The notes under the pieces are model-generated. The model saw only the letters and a list, made by a program, of their open reading frames with translations, ran no database searches and was not told where the DNA came from. Positions 50,942 through 60,092 of a stretch of 64,000 bases of DNA are shown here, piece after piece. Numbering within the stretch: the first letter of the stretch is position 1; each line of letters starts with the position of its first letter. Source of the DNA: Megalodesulfovibrio gigas DSM 1382 = ATCC 19364. Its GTDB lineage: Bacteria > Desulfobacterota > Desulfovibrionia > Desulfovibrionales > Desulfovibrionaceae. Both the position numbers and the translations under genes were made by a program. The DNA is taken from the NCBI RefSeq assembly GCF_000468495.1, contig NC_022444.1, positions 132,231 to 196,230 on the forward strand, written 5' to 3'.

Positions 50942-53609
50942 CCCCCGGGGCCAGCGCGTCCCGTATTGCCTGGATCAACGTCTCGATGGCTGCCGGCTTG
51001 GCGATGTAGCCGTTCATGCCTGCATCCAGAAACATCTCCCGGTCGCCGAGCATGGCATAGGCGGTCATGGCGATGATGGGCAGCCGGGCCTGTTCCTCCC
51101 CGACCTCGCCCCTGCGAATCGCCCGCGTGGCCTCGACGCCGTCCAGCACCGGCATCTGCACATCCATCAGCACCACATCGAACCGTTCCCGGCGCAGGAT
51201 GTCCAGGGCCTGCTGCCCATCCTCCGCCACCGCCACCGTGGCCCCGGCAGCAGCAAGCAGCTTGACGGCGACCATGGCCCCCACCCGGTCATCCTCAGCC
51301 ACCAGCACGCGAAGCCCGGCCAGCGAGCCGGGTTCGGGCGCTGCTGCCGGAACAACCGCCGCCGCCTGCGTCTCGTCGGCGGAGTCTGGCAGGTCGAAGG
51401 TGATGCAGAAGTGCACGGCGGTGCCCTCACCGGGCGCGCTGTCCACCATAATCTCACCGCCCATGAGCTCCACCAGCCGCTTGCAGATGGCCAATCCCAG
51501 CCCGGCCCCCTGGTACTGGCGGGTAAAGCCGTTGGTGGTTTGCGCAAACGGCTTGAACAACTGGCCCCTATTCTGCGGCGTGATGCCGATGCCCGTATCC
51601 GTCACGGAAAAAAGCGCCCGCACCTGCCCCGGCTGCCGTGCCGCCAGGGGATATGCCTCGATGGTGACACTGCCCGCCGGGGTGAACTTGAGCGCATTGC
51701 CCACAAGATTGATGAGGACCTGCTGCAGCCGGATGGCGTCCCCCAGCAGGGGCCGGGCCAGCGCCGGGTCCAGATGGAAGCGAAGCGCCACCTTGGCGTC
51801 CCTGGTGGTGGCCAGAAACAGGTCCCCAAGATGCGAGAACACCTCTTCGATGCGCATGGATTCGACGACGATGGACATCTTGCCCGCCTCGATGCGGGAG
51901 AGGTCCAGAATGTCGCTCAACAGCCGCGTGAGCCGCTTGCAGGACTGCAACGCCGTGGTCACGTATTCGCTCTGTTCGGCGTCCAGCCCGTCGATGTCGA
52001 GCAGTTGCAGCATGCCCATAATGCCATTGAGGGGCGTGCGGATCTCGTGACTCATGTTTGCCAGAAACTCGGACTTGGCCTTGCTGGCCAGTTCGGCGGC
52101 GTCCTTGGCCTGGGCCAGCAGGACTCTGGTCTCGTGCTCCTCGGTCACGTCCCGGTAGATGGACATGTTCATGGGCCTGCTGCTGTGGCGCAGGCGGCGG
52201 CCGGTCACGTCCACCCAACGGCTTTCGCCGCCCTTGCGCAGGATCCGGAAATGATACCGCACTTCTTCGGCCTGCCCGGACAACCGGGCCAGCAGGCTTT
52301 GCCGCACGGTCTCCCGGTCGTCCGGGTGCACCATCTCCCACATCTGCGCCGGCGACATGGCGTAGATTTCCTCGGCGCTATAGTCCAGCAGCCTGCAAAA
52401 GGCCGGGTTAACCCAGCTGATGCGCGGCGGCATCCCTTCCTGCACTGCGATGGCATCCATGGAGTGCTCGAACAGGGTCCGGTAGCGCTCCTCACTTTCC
52501 TGCAGGGCATGTTCGGCGTTCTCGCGGTCGGCGCGGTCGCGCTCCAGGGCCTGGGCCATGTGGTCCACGGCCTGGGCCAGCACCCCCAGGGAGCCGCTGC
52601 CGCCAGTCAGACCCGTGCGGGCCGAGAGCTCGCCCGCGCCCAGACGCTGCGCCACCTGGGCCAGCCGGGAGACCTTGTCCTGAATGCCATATTTGCCCAC
52701 CAGCATGGCGAATACCGTGGAGGCCAACAGCGAGACCACCAGCCACACGAGATACTGCCTGGTGACAGCATCGGCCTGGCTGAGGATATACTTCTCGGAA
52801 ATGCCGACAAAGATGTTCAGATACGGCGCATCGCCCCCAAGAGAAACCCGCCTGAGCGCATACACCCGGCGCACGCCTTCAGTGCTGGTTCCGGTGAACA
52901 GGAGCTGCCGGGGGGCATCGCGCACCCGGTTCCAGACTTCCGGCGCAATCATCTGACCGACAGTCGCCTGCCCCTGGACAGGATAGCGATACAGCCGCCG
53001 GCCTTCACGGTCGGCCAAGCCCACGAAGGAATCCGGCGGCAACCGGGCTCCGTCAAACACCGTGGCCATGTCCTGCAGCCGCAAGGTGGCGATGAGCACG
53101 CCGGACAGGTCCCCCTCGGCATTGCGCACGGGATGGGCACAGGGCAGAATCTGCACCTTGCTGACCTTGCCCAGGGCGTATTCGCCCACGGCAAACCCGC
53201 CCGTGGTCATGACCGCCTGGAACTCCTTGCGGTCCGACAGGTTCTGCCGGGTGAAGGGAAGCGCCGAGGCCAGGGCCTCGCCGTCCGCGGCCATGAGGGC
53301 AAAATTCACGTAGTTGGGATTGGCAAGCAACACATTGCGAAACAACTGCGTGCAGGCGGGCACATCCAGGGCGCGCACGGCGGGGTCCTCGGCCAGGGCC
53401 GCCAGGACGGTCCGAATGCGGGCGGTTTCCCCTTCCTGCTGATGGGCATAGTATTCCGCCAGACGCAGAGTGGTCAGGCCGGCCTCCTCAATCTCGTGCC
53501 GCCGGAGTTCCAGGCCCGAGCCAAGAACCACAGCCAGCACGGGGAAGACCCCAGCCAGCACCACCAGCATCAGGTTGAGCCGGACCGATCCCGGGAGGCC
53601 GATCAGCAT
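50895..53609 (-). CDS. Hybrid sensor histidine kinase with Cache, PAS and receiver domains
   Basis: 904 residues. Two membrane helices (about 10-30 and 285-310) enclose an extracytoplasmic double-Cache-like sensor (SDRKEFQAVMTTGGFAVGEY). HAMP, a PAS domain (~375-495), HisKA (MSHEIRTPLNGIMGML), HATPase_c (NLVGNALKFT, GLGLAICKRLVELMGG) and a C-terminal receiver with phospho-acceptor Asp in DVVLMDVQMPVLDG follow. Ribosome site GGAGG precedes the ATG at 53609. No cognate output protein is adjacent. The stop codon lies inside the neighbouring transporter gene. Confidence 0.88.
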   Translation of the reverse strand: MLIGLPGSVRLNLMLVVLAGVFPVLAVVLGSGLELRRHEIEEAGLTTLRLAEYYAHQQEGETARIRTVLAALAEDPAVRALDVPACTQLFRNVLLANPNYVNFALMAADGEALASALPFTRQNLSDRKEFQAVMTTGGFAVGEYALGKVSKVQILPCAHPVRNAEGDLSGVLIATLRLQDMATVFDGARLPPDSFVGLADREGRRLYRYPVQGQATVGQMIAPEVWNRVRDAPRQLLFTGTSTEGVRRVYALRRVSLGGDAPYLNIFVGISEKYILSQADAVTRQYLVWLVVSLLASTVFAMLVGKYGIQDKVSRLAQVAQRLGAGELSARTGLTGGSGSLGVLAQAVDHMAQALERDRADRENAEHALQESEERYRTLFEHSMDAIAVQEGMPPRISWVNPAFCRLLDYSAEEIYAMSPAQMWEMVHPDDRETVRQSLLARLSGQAEEVRYHFRILRKGGESRWVDVTGRRLRHSSRPMNMSIYRDVTEEHETRVLLAQAKDAAELASKAKSEFLANMSHEIRTPLNGIMGMLQLLDIDGLDAEQSEYVTTALQSCKRLTRLLSDILDLSRIEAGKMSIVVESMRIEEVFSHLGDLFLATTRDAKVALRFHLDPALARPLLGDAIRLQQVLINLVGNALKFTPAGSVTIEAYPLAARQPGQVRALFSVTDTGIGITPQNRGQLFKPFAQTTNGFTRQYQGAGLGLAICKRLVELMGGEIMVDSAPGEGTAVHFCITFDLPDSADETQAAAVVPAAAPEPGSLAGLRVLVAEDDRVGAMVAVKLLAAAGATVAVAEDGQQALDILRRERFDVVLMDVQMPVLDGVEATRAIRRGEVGEEQARLPIIAMTAYAMLGDREMFLDAGMNGYIAKPAAIETLIQAIRDALAPGVIASSAAAGLAANGP

Positions 53610-53928
53610 GGGCCTGCCTCCATGAACCCGTCATGCCCGCCGCAATGCAACAGCGGTTCGCCCAGGAACGACGCAGCACTGCACCCAATGGCCCGGGCAG
53701 CCCGCTTTACTGGCGTGGCGCAATGATCGTCCGCCATATTCCCCCCCATGGCATCCGTTCGCACCCGCTCGCACCCGTTCGCACCGGGTGCGGCCGACCG
53801 TACATGCACACAACACGGCACCGGTCTCAGTTTGTTCCAGCATAGGCCTCATGACGGACTTGCTGCAACCGATTTCTGTATTTCCTGTGCGGGAAAATAC
53901 GCAGCGCGGGGGTATTCCCGGGAGGCCC
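53610..53928. other. Intergenic region with three 10-bp direct repeats
   Basis: A 319-base gap upstream of the hybrid kinase. CCGTTCGCAC, CCGCTCGCAC and CCGTTCGCAC stand in tandem at 53755-53784, followed by CGGGTGCGG. The repeats could bind a regulator, but their function is unknown. No supported gene is seen. Confidence 0.5.
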
Positions 53929-54867
53929 TCAGGGCGTTTGCATCATCAGCGTGGTGATGGCAGGCACCGCCACAGCCCCCGCCCCTGGCCAGCCGGCAAG
54001 ACGGGCAGCCAGCCACCACATGGCCTTGGCCTTTTGGATGCACTGCAGCTTGTGAGTGTGGGCGCAGTCGTCAATTTCAAAATCGCAGTCCTCGGGATGG
54101 GCTGTGCACCAGTCTTCGCACCACTCGCAGGCATCGGTCATGGTCGGGTGGGCCACGCCGGCCGGGTCGTGCATTTCGATGTCCGCAAAATCGAACAGCA
54201 CCTTGTTGTGCTCGCGGACGTACTGGCGCACCTGTTCGACGTTGCTCGTCCACTGGGCGGAGCCGCCATCGGTGTGACCAGTCTGATAGATGAAGCGCAT
54301 GGACGGGAATTCGCCTTCCAGCGTGTTCAACGCCTGCAGGTAGGTATTGATTTCCGCCGAACCGTATTCCGACATCTGGCCGCAAAACGCCCACATGGAG
54401 GCGTTATACCGGCCCAGGCCGGCCACATACCGGGTTCTGGCCAGTCCATCGGCGCTTGCCCAGTAGAGTTCCGGCGTCACGTAGTCGTCGGCCGGCTGCT
54501 CCCCAAATTCGGGTTGTCCGTCAAAGATGCGCAACGCCGTGGACGGCACGGGCGGGGGCCAGTCCGGGTTGTCCCAGGCGCTACGGACCTCGATGGCGTA
54601 GGTGGCGTTGATGGTCTGGAGCACCCCCAGGCCGGACATGATCTGGCTGCCGTGGGACGTGTGCCCGTAGTGGATGGCCAGGGCCTTGGCCTTGGCAAGC
54701 CAGACGGGCGGGATGCGGGAGTATTCCTGCACCGCGCGATGATCGGCGACGATGCCCCCGGCGTGCGCCGCCAGGAACATGCCCCCCAGCAGCAACAGCG
54801 TATGCAAGCACACAAGCATCCGAAAACAGAGCACATTATGGAACCGTTTACCTGAAGTCGCACGCAT
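53929..54867 (-). CDS. Exported protein of unknown function (312 aa)
   Basis: 312 residues from the ATG at 54867; a longer in-frame start is not supported. A hydrophobic segment (MLVCLHTLLLLGGMFLAAHA) forms a late signal peptide. The mature part has IHYGHTSHGSQIMSGL and YQTGHTDGGS, histidine-rich patterns shared, from memory, with uncharacterised secreted proteins of several phyla and loosely like SGNH hydrolases. Six cysteines cluster in DACEWCEDWCTAHPEDC. Its stop is in a GC-rich tail. It is the last gene before the transglutaminase operon on the same strand, but 180 bases separate them. Confidence 0.65.
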   Translation of the reverse strand: MRATSGKRFHNVLCFRMLVCLHTLLLLGGMFLAAHAGGIVADHRAVQEYSRIPPVWLAKAKALAIHYGHTSHGSQIMSGLGVLQTINATYAIEVRSAWDNPDWPPPVPSTALRIFDGQPEFGEQPADDYVTPELYWASADGLARTRYVAGLGRYNASMWAFCGQMSEYGSAEINTYLQALNTLEGEFPSMRFIYQTGHTDGGSAQWTSNVEQVRQYVREHNKVLFDFADIEMHDPAGVAHPTMTDACEWCEDWCTAHPEDCDFEIDDCAHTHKLQCIQKAKAMWWLAARLAGWPGAGAVAVPAITTLMMQTP

Positions 54868-55047
54868 ATGACTCCCCCCGGAGGCTGGTTGACAACGGCT
54901 GGCAACACATTTCCCGCCATGCCGATTCTGAAGCCAAGCGCAGGTGGTGTCAATGGCAAACCGCAGGCGCAGCCGGGAGTCCGTGGCGGGCCAATGCGCA
55001 GTGCGCACCATGTGTTGCGGAAGGAATGGGGGGTTGGGGAACTGTTT

Positions 55048-55962
55048 TTATCGTGTAAAAAGTGTCCCCCCGGGCTCGGTGCCTGCGGCAGGCTCCAGCT
55101 CGCGAATCTCCACCGCATGCTCCAGCACCGCCGCGGCTCCAGTGCCACGGAAGCTGCCCGTGACGGGCATGGTGTCTTCCCAGCAGGGAGCCGCCGCCAC
55201 GGCCACATGGCGATCCGCCACCAGCAGTCCGTGCGTGGGATCGAACCCCCGCCAGCCGCCGCCGGGGACGTAGACCTCGGCCCAGGCATGCAGGTCGCGC
55301 TCGCTGTCGGCGCCATCGGCGTCTGTGTCGATGGCCGGGTGCTGATAGCCGGAAACGAACCGCGCCGGCAGCCCTTGCGTCCGGCAGCAGTCCATGAACA
55401 CCAGGGCCATGTCTCGGCAGGCGGCGCCTCCCGCGGCGAGCACCGCCGCCGGCCCCAGCACGCCCGACTCCCGGCGGGTCACGGTTTCGATGCGCTGGTG
55501 AAGCAGCCCGCACAATCGGGTACAGAACCCTAGGGCGTCTTGGGCGGCCTGCCCTCCCGCCTCCCTCGCCAGCATGGAGACCGCCGCCACATCCTCCGGC
55601 TCCCGGAACGCCCGCACCAGGGCCGGGGCCAGGGCCTGCGTAGCGGAGGAGTCAGCCGGCTGGCCTGGCTGGTCTGGCGACTCTGGCAGGAAATCGAAGG
55701 GGTTGGCCCGCAGGGTCTCCACCACGCAGGTGGTGTGAATCTCCAGCATCGCCGTCATGTCCAGAAACCAGCACCGGTGCACGGCATTGCCCAGGGCATC
55801 CAGATGATGCGACATGGCCTGGGCCGCTGGCAGGACACCCAGGGAGAAGGCCTCCAGCCGCTGGGCCGGGTCTCCCCGCGGCGTCAGCCGCACGGTGTGC
55901 GGTTCCAGGAACACCGGCCCGGAAAAGCGGTACACGGTGCGGTGTTCAATGGCCAGGCGCAC
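55048..55962 (-). CDS. Transglutaminase-like domain protein
   Basis: 304 residues. The N-terminal ~85 residues form the bacterial transglutaminase-like N-terminal domain (EHRTVYRFSGPVFLEPHTVRL). The core has Cys in ACRDMALVFMDCCR, His in DLHAWAEVYVPG and Asp in GFDPTHG, giving a plausible Cys-His-Asp triad. The GTG at 55962 follows the alpha-E stop after three bases. Order with alpha-E and ATP-grasp genes is a well-known bacterial cassette, thought to act in peptide ligation or modification; the product is unproven. Confidence 0.88.
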   Translation of the reverse strand: MRLAIEHRTVYRFSGPVFLEPHTVRLTPRGDPAQRLEAFSLGVLPAAQAMSHHLDALGNAVHRCWFLDMTAMLEIHTTCVVETLRANPFDFLPESPDQPGQPADSSATQALAPALVRAFREPEDVAAVSMLAREAGGQAAQDALGFCTRLCGLLHQRIETVTRRESGVLGPAAVLAAGGAACRDMALVFMDCCRTQGLPARFVSGYQHPAIDTDADGADSERDLHAWAEVYVPGGGWRGFDPTHGLLVADRHVAVAAAPCWEDTMPVTGSFRGTGAAAVLEHAVEIRELEPAAGTEPGGTLFTR

Positions 55963-55965
55963 GCC

Positions 55966-57063
55966 TCAGGCCCCGCTCTGGGTCTGGGTCTGCGTGGTGA
56001 CCCCGACCCCGGATTCGGCCTCATCCTCGTCCGGCTTCACGGCGTCATCGTCTTCTTCGCTGGGGATGGCGAAAAAGCGCCGGGTCAGCGAGCCGTGCAC
56101 GCGGTTCACCTCGGTCTGCAGGTCGTCGATGGACTGATGCAGGCCCTTTTTGAACAGCCCCTCCATGGTGGTATAGGTCAAATCCGCCACCAGCCGGCCC
56201 AGGATGCGTTCCGGCTCGGTCATGCGGCCGGCCTCCGGGGCGCAGGGCTCGGCCGCGCCGCTCACCAGTTGCAGGGAGCGCAAGGCCTCCCGCAGGCAGT
56301 ACAGGGCCGAACGCGGGAAGCAGCGGTCCAGCAGCAGGAATTCCGCCACCCACCGCGGCCGGATGCGGCCGTAATGATGCCGGTATTCCTCGAAGGCCGA
56401 CGCCGAGCGCAAGAGCGCCCCCCACTGGATGTCGTCCAGGGCGCTGCCCACGTACGCCAGATCCGGCAGGAGGATGAAGTATTTGACATCCAGGATGCGC
56501 GAGGTCTTGTCCGCCCGTTCCAGCATGCGGCCCAGGTTGAAGAAATGCCAGCCCTCGCCGCGACGCATGCCGGATTCGGCCAGCCCGCTCAGGAGCAGAC
56601 ACTTCATCTTCAGCGTTTCGCAAAAGTAGTATGGATTGCTAAACACGGTCTCGGGCGTCCGGGCCACGTCCTCCACCTGATGGTAGATGGTGTTCAGCTG
56701 CTCCCACATCTCCGGCGGCAAGGCGTCGCGCACGGTGCGGGCGTTTTCCCGGGCATAGCGCAGGCAGTTGCGGATGGAGTTGGGATATTCCTCGTCAAAC
56801 GCCAGAAACTGGATCACATGCTCGCGGCTGGAGCAGGGATAGTGTTCGTCGAACCGCTCCTGATCTCCGGTAATCATCACCAGCGGCCGCCACTGGCTGC
56901 CGCGGCCCCCGGCGCAATCGTTCTCGGCCTGCTCGGAGTGCATGTCCGCCACGGGCAGATCCAGGGAAAGATGCCAGTTGACCTCGATGAACCGCGCGAT
57001 GTGCTCGGCGCGCTCCAGGTTGCGACTCATCCAGTAGATGGACTCGGCGACTCGGCTGAGCAT
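55966..57063 (-). CDS. Alpha-E domain protein
   Basis: 365 residues, all helical, starting MLSRVAESIYWMSRNLERAE, a hallmark of the alpha-E (DUF403) family, with later motifs LRYARENARTVRDALPPEMW. Alpha-E proteins always occur with circularly permuted ATP-grasp and transglutaminase genes, as here, and are thought to assist an ATP-dependent ligase. The last ~35 residues are acidic and low-complexity. Six bases separate it from the ATP-grasp stop and three from the next gene. Confidence 0.9.
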   Translation of the reverse strand: MLSRVAESIYWMSRNLERAEHIARFIEVNWHLSLDLPVADMHSEQAENDCAGGRGSQWRPLVMITGDQERFDEHYPCSSREHVIQFLAFDEEYPNSIRNCLRYARENARTVRDALPPEMWEQLNTIYHQVEDVARTPETVFSNPYYFCETLKMKCLLLSGLAESGMRRGEGWHFFNLGRMLERADKTSRILDVKYFILLPDLAYVGSALDDIQWGALLRSASAFEEYRHHYGRIRPRWVAEFLLLDRCFPRSALYCLREALRSLQLVSGAAEPCAPEAGRMTEPERILGRLVADLTYTTMEGLFKKGLHQSIDDLQTEVNRVHGSLTRRFFAIPSEEDDDAVKPDEDEAESGVGVTTQTQTQSGA

Positions 57064-57069
57064 GGCTGG

Positions 57070-58530
57070 CTACGCCTCCGCAGGGTCTTCGGACAAGACC
57101 CAGGTGTCTTTGCTGCCCCCGCCCTGGGAGGAATTCACCACCAGCGACCCCTTGCGCAGGGCCACACGGGTGAGCCCCCCGGGCAGGACGTTGATGCGAT
57201 CACCGTAAATGATGTACGGCCGCAGATCCACATGCCGCCCCTCGAAGCAATCCCCGTCGATGACCGGCACCCGCGACAGCTGGATGGTGGGCTGGGCGAT
57301 GTAATTGCGGGGGTTTGCCTGGATGCGGCGGGCGAACTCCTCGCGCTCGGCCTTGGTGGAGGCCGGTCCCACCAGCATGCCGTAGCCGCCGGACTCGTTG
57401 GCCGCCTTGACCACCATGGTCTCCAGGTTGGCCAGCACATGCTGTCGGTGCACCTGCTGCCAGCACAGGAAGGTCTCCACATTGGGGACGATGGCATCCT
57501 CCCCCAGGTAGTATTTGATGATCTTTGGCGCAAAGGCATAGATGACCTTGTCATCCGCCACGCCCGTGCCCGGGGCGTTGGCCAAGCTCACGCGGCCGGC
57601 GCGGTAAGCCTCCATGATGCCCGGCACGCCCAGCAGCGATTCCGGGCGGAAGGCCTTGGGATCCAGAAAATCATCGTTGATGCGCCGGTAAATCACATGC
57701 ACCCGCTTGAGCCCGCGCGTGGTGCGCAGGTGCACGTAGCCGTCACGCACCACCATGTCGCGGCCCTCGGCAAGCTCCAGGCCGGTTTGCTGGGCCAGGA
57801 AGGAATGCTCGAAATAGGCGGAATTGAACGCGCCGGGCGTCAGCAGCGCGCCCAGGGGTTCATCCACTCCGGCCGGGGCGATGTGGTGGAGCATATCCAG
57901 CAGCTGCACGGGATAGGCGTCCACCGGCCGCACCTTAAGGGCCGGGAAGATCTCCGGGAAGGTCCGCTTCATCAGGTGCCGGTTGGCCAGCACGTAGGAC
58001 ACGCCGGACGGACAGCGCAGGTTGTCCTCCAGCACGTAATACTGGCCGTCGCCGCCGCGGACGAGGTCGGTCCCGGTAATGTGGCACCAGATGCCCTTGG
58101 GCGGCGTGAAGCCCCGGCAGGCCTGATGATAATCCGTGGCAGACTCCACCAGATCCCGCGGCACCACGCCATCCTTGAGAATCTTCTGCTCGTTGTAGAT
58201 GTCTTGCAAAAAAAGATTCAGGGCGGCGATGCGCTGGGCCAGGCCACGCTCCAGCATGTCCCAGTCCGCAGCCGAGACCACACGGGGAATGACGTCGAAG
58301 GGGAAAATTTTTTCAGACCCGTCAGAATGGCCATACACGGTGAAGGTGATGCCCAGATCGTACAAAGCCTGCTCGGCTGCCGCCTGCCGCCGCCGCAGTT
58401 CGCCAGGGGGCAGCCGCTCCAGGAACTCGGCCAGCCGTCGGGCGCCGGGCCTGGGCGTGCCGTCAGCGGCGAACAGCTCGTCGTAATAGCCGTCGGTGTT
58501 GTACTGTTGAAAGTCCACGCGCGCCCTCAC
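57070..58530 (-). CDS. Circularly permuted ATP-grasp protein
   Basis: 486 residues of the DUF404/DUF407 family, a circularly permuted ATP-grasp enzyme. Conserved stretches include [58 protein letters not shown] and [16 protein letters not shown]. It likely forms peptide or amide bonds using ATP. It is first of three genes with alpha-E and transglutaminase proteins. The GTG at 58530 is used; a GTG four codons later has a better GAGGG site and could be the true start. Confidence 0.9.
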   Translation of the reverse strand: MRARVDFQQYNTDGYYDELFAADGTPRPGARRLAEFLERLPPGELRRRQAAAEQALYDLGITFTVYGHSDGSEKIFPFDVIPRVVSAADWDMLERGLAQRIAALNLFLQDIYNEQKILKDGVVPRDLVESATDYHQACRGFTPPKGIWCHITGTDLVRGGDGQYYVLEDNLRCPSGVSYVLANRHLMKRTFPEIFPALKVRPVDAYPVQLLDMLHHIAPAGVDEPLGALLTPGAFNSAYFEHSFLAQQTGLELAEGRDMVVRDGYVHLRTTRGLKRVHVIYRRINDDFLDPKAFRPESLLGVPGIMEAYRAGRVSLANAPGTGVADDKVIYAFAPKIIKYYLGEDAIVPNVETFLCWQQVHRQHVLANLETMVVKAANESGGYGMLVGPASTKAEREEFARRIQANPRNYIAQPTIQLSRVPVIDGDCFEGRHVDLRPYIIYGDRINVLPGGLTRVALRKGSLVVNSSQGGGSKDTWVLSEDPAEA

Positions 58531-58651
58531 TCTTTACAAATTTGAATAAACAGATACGTGCGGAACAGTCATTATGTCTTCTGTTTGCAACATTTGTCCA
58601 ATTGCGTCAACTTGGCTCTTTGCCGGCGCACAGTCGCGGCGCGTGGTCCGG

Positions 58652-58681
58652 TTGACACGATCCTGAGCCGCTGTGTATTGA
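58652..58681 (+). promoter_or_regulatory. Candidate promoter for the SGNH hydrolase gene
   Basis: TTGACA at 58652-58657 is followed by TGTATT (16-base spacer) or TATTGA (18-base spacer). It lies about 95 bases upstream of the start codon in the divergent spacer next to the ATP-grasp gene. Confidence 0.45.
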
Positions 58682-58777
58682 TTACCCCAATATACTCTTG
58701 GCATCTCATGTCCCGACTCAGCTCCCGGTGCCGTGTCATGCGTTGCACCACACCTCCCGTGCAAAGGACCGATCCTG

Positions 58778-60007
58778 ATGAGCACCTTGCGCAAAACATT
58801 GCTGCACTGCTGTATCCTCGTTGCCATCACTGCCCTGTGCATTGAAGCCGGGAGTCTCGTGTTCATCGCCGCCACGCAGGGGCGCTTCCATTACGCCACG
58901 CCGCCGCATCAGATCGCCGGCAGCCAGCAATGGACCATCCAGGACACCAAACTGCATCCCTACTTCGGCTATTACTCCTGGCTGGCAGATTTCCCGCCCG
59001 TGCCCGGCACGGCCAACGCAACAGCCAACGACCAGGAAGCCCTGATCGGCATTTTCGGTGGGTCCGTGGCGCAGGGGCTATATGTCACCCAGACGCAGAC
59101 CAATGTCCTGCGCGATGCCCTGCAGGCCCTGCCCCGCTATGCCGGCAGGCGCGTACGCATCGTCAACTTTGCCCATTCCGGCTACAAACAGCCGCAGCAG
59201 TTGAATGTCCTCAACTACTACCTGGCCAACGGCATGAAGCTTGACGCCATCATTCTGGTGGATGGGGTGAACGAGATCGGCTTCAACACCGTAAATTTCT
59301 TGCACGGCATGGACAGTTCCATGCCCATGTCGCCCGTGTTCAGCGACCTGGTGCGCCAGTGCACCACCAGTGAGGCCGTGGACGCAACCGCCTGCCGACA
59401 GGTGGAGGTCAAAAACCAGGCCGCCCGCTGGCAGGCCACCGCCGAGCAAAGCACCCTGGCCTCCGGGCACCTGCTGTATGCCATGCTGGCCAAGCGCGCC
59501 CGCGCCCGCTACTGGCTCCTGAGCAAGCAGCCCCGCCCCCAGGACAACGCCACCGGGCTGGTGTCCTATGTGCCAGGGGACACCGCGATGGATGACGACG
59601 ACGCCCTGGAACGCAGCGTTCAGACCTGGCGGTTCTGCAGTCTGGCCATGCTCCAGGCCGCCCGGCTGGCCGGCGTGGAGGTGTTCGAGTTCATCCAGCC
59701 CAACCAGTATTTCAAAACAGACCGGGTCCTGACCGAAGAGGAACGCGCTGCCGCCCTGGACCAACAATCCATCATGGTGCGCAGCATCCCCCGCGGCTAT
59801 GCGATGTTCTTTGCTGAAATCGATGCCTTGCGCGCCGCCGGCTTGCGCATCTTCGACATGACCCGGGTATTCGACGAGGTGGAGGAAACCATTTATACCG
59901 ATACCTGCTGCCACACGAATCTGCAGGGCTATGCGCTGATGGAAGCCTTTATCGCCAAGGTGATGACCAAGGAGCTGGCCGAACCGGCCGCGCCGGCTGC
60001 CAACTGA
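58778..60007 (+). CDS. Membrane-anchored SGNH/GDSL-like hydrolase
   Basis: 409 residues beginning MSTLRKTLLHCCILVAITAL, an uncleaved anchor or signal. The SGNH blocks are recognisable: the serine in IFGGSVAQGL (block I), asparagine in LVDGVNEIGFN (block III) and Asp/His in TDTCCHTNLQGY (block V). These enzymes are esterases or O-acetyl transfer-linked hydrolases of glycans or lipids. The ATG at 58778 is preceded by GACCGATCCTG with a weak ribosome site. Substrate unknown. It is followed by the GGDEF-EAL gene after 85 bases. Confidence 0.78.
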   Translation: MSTLRKTLLHCCILVAITALCIEAGSLVFIAATQGRFHYATPPHQIAGSQQWTIQDTKLHPYFGYYSWLADFPPVPGTANATANDQEALIGIFGGSVAQGLYVTQTQTNVLRDALQALPRYAGRRVRIVNFAHSGYKQPQQLNVLNYYLANGMKLDAIILVDGVNEIGFNTVNFLHGMDSSMPMSPVFSDLVRQCTTSEAVDATACRQVEVKNQAARWQATAEQSTLASGHLLYAMLAKRARARYWLLSKQPRPQDNATGLVSYVPGDTAMDDDDALERSVQTWRFCSLAMLQAARLAGVEVFEFIQPNQYFKTDRVLTEEERAAALDQQSIMVRSIPRGYAMFFAEIDALRAAGLRIFDMTRVFDEVEETIYTDTCCHTNLQGYALMEAFIAKVMTKELAEPAAPAAN

Positions 60008-60092
60008 TCAGGAGCGCGAACAACGCTTGCCGCCTGCGCAAAAAAGAGGCATTCTGCGCTTTTGGGATCCTCTGCTCCACGGAAACGGGTGT

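Noticed and set aside
50823-53726. 967-codon open frame on the plus strand
   Set aside because: Antisense to the hybrid kinase, whose catalytic motifs are all visible.
53755-53784. Short CRISPR-like array
   Set aside because: Three 10-base direct repeats are contiguous, with no spacers, and no cas gene is present.
55540-58545. 1001-codon open frame on the plus strand
   Set aside because: Antisense to the transglutaminase, alpha-E and ATP-grasp genes, which are recognisable families.
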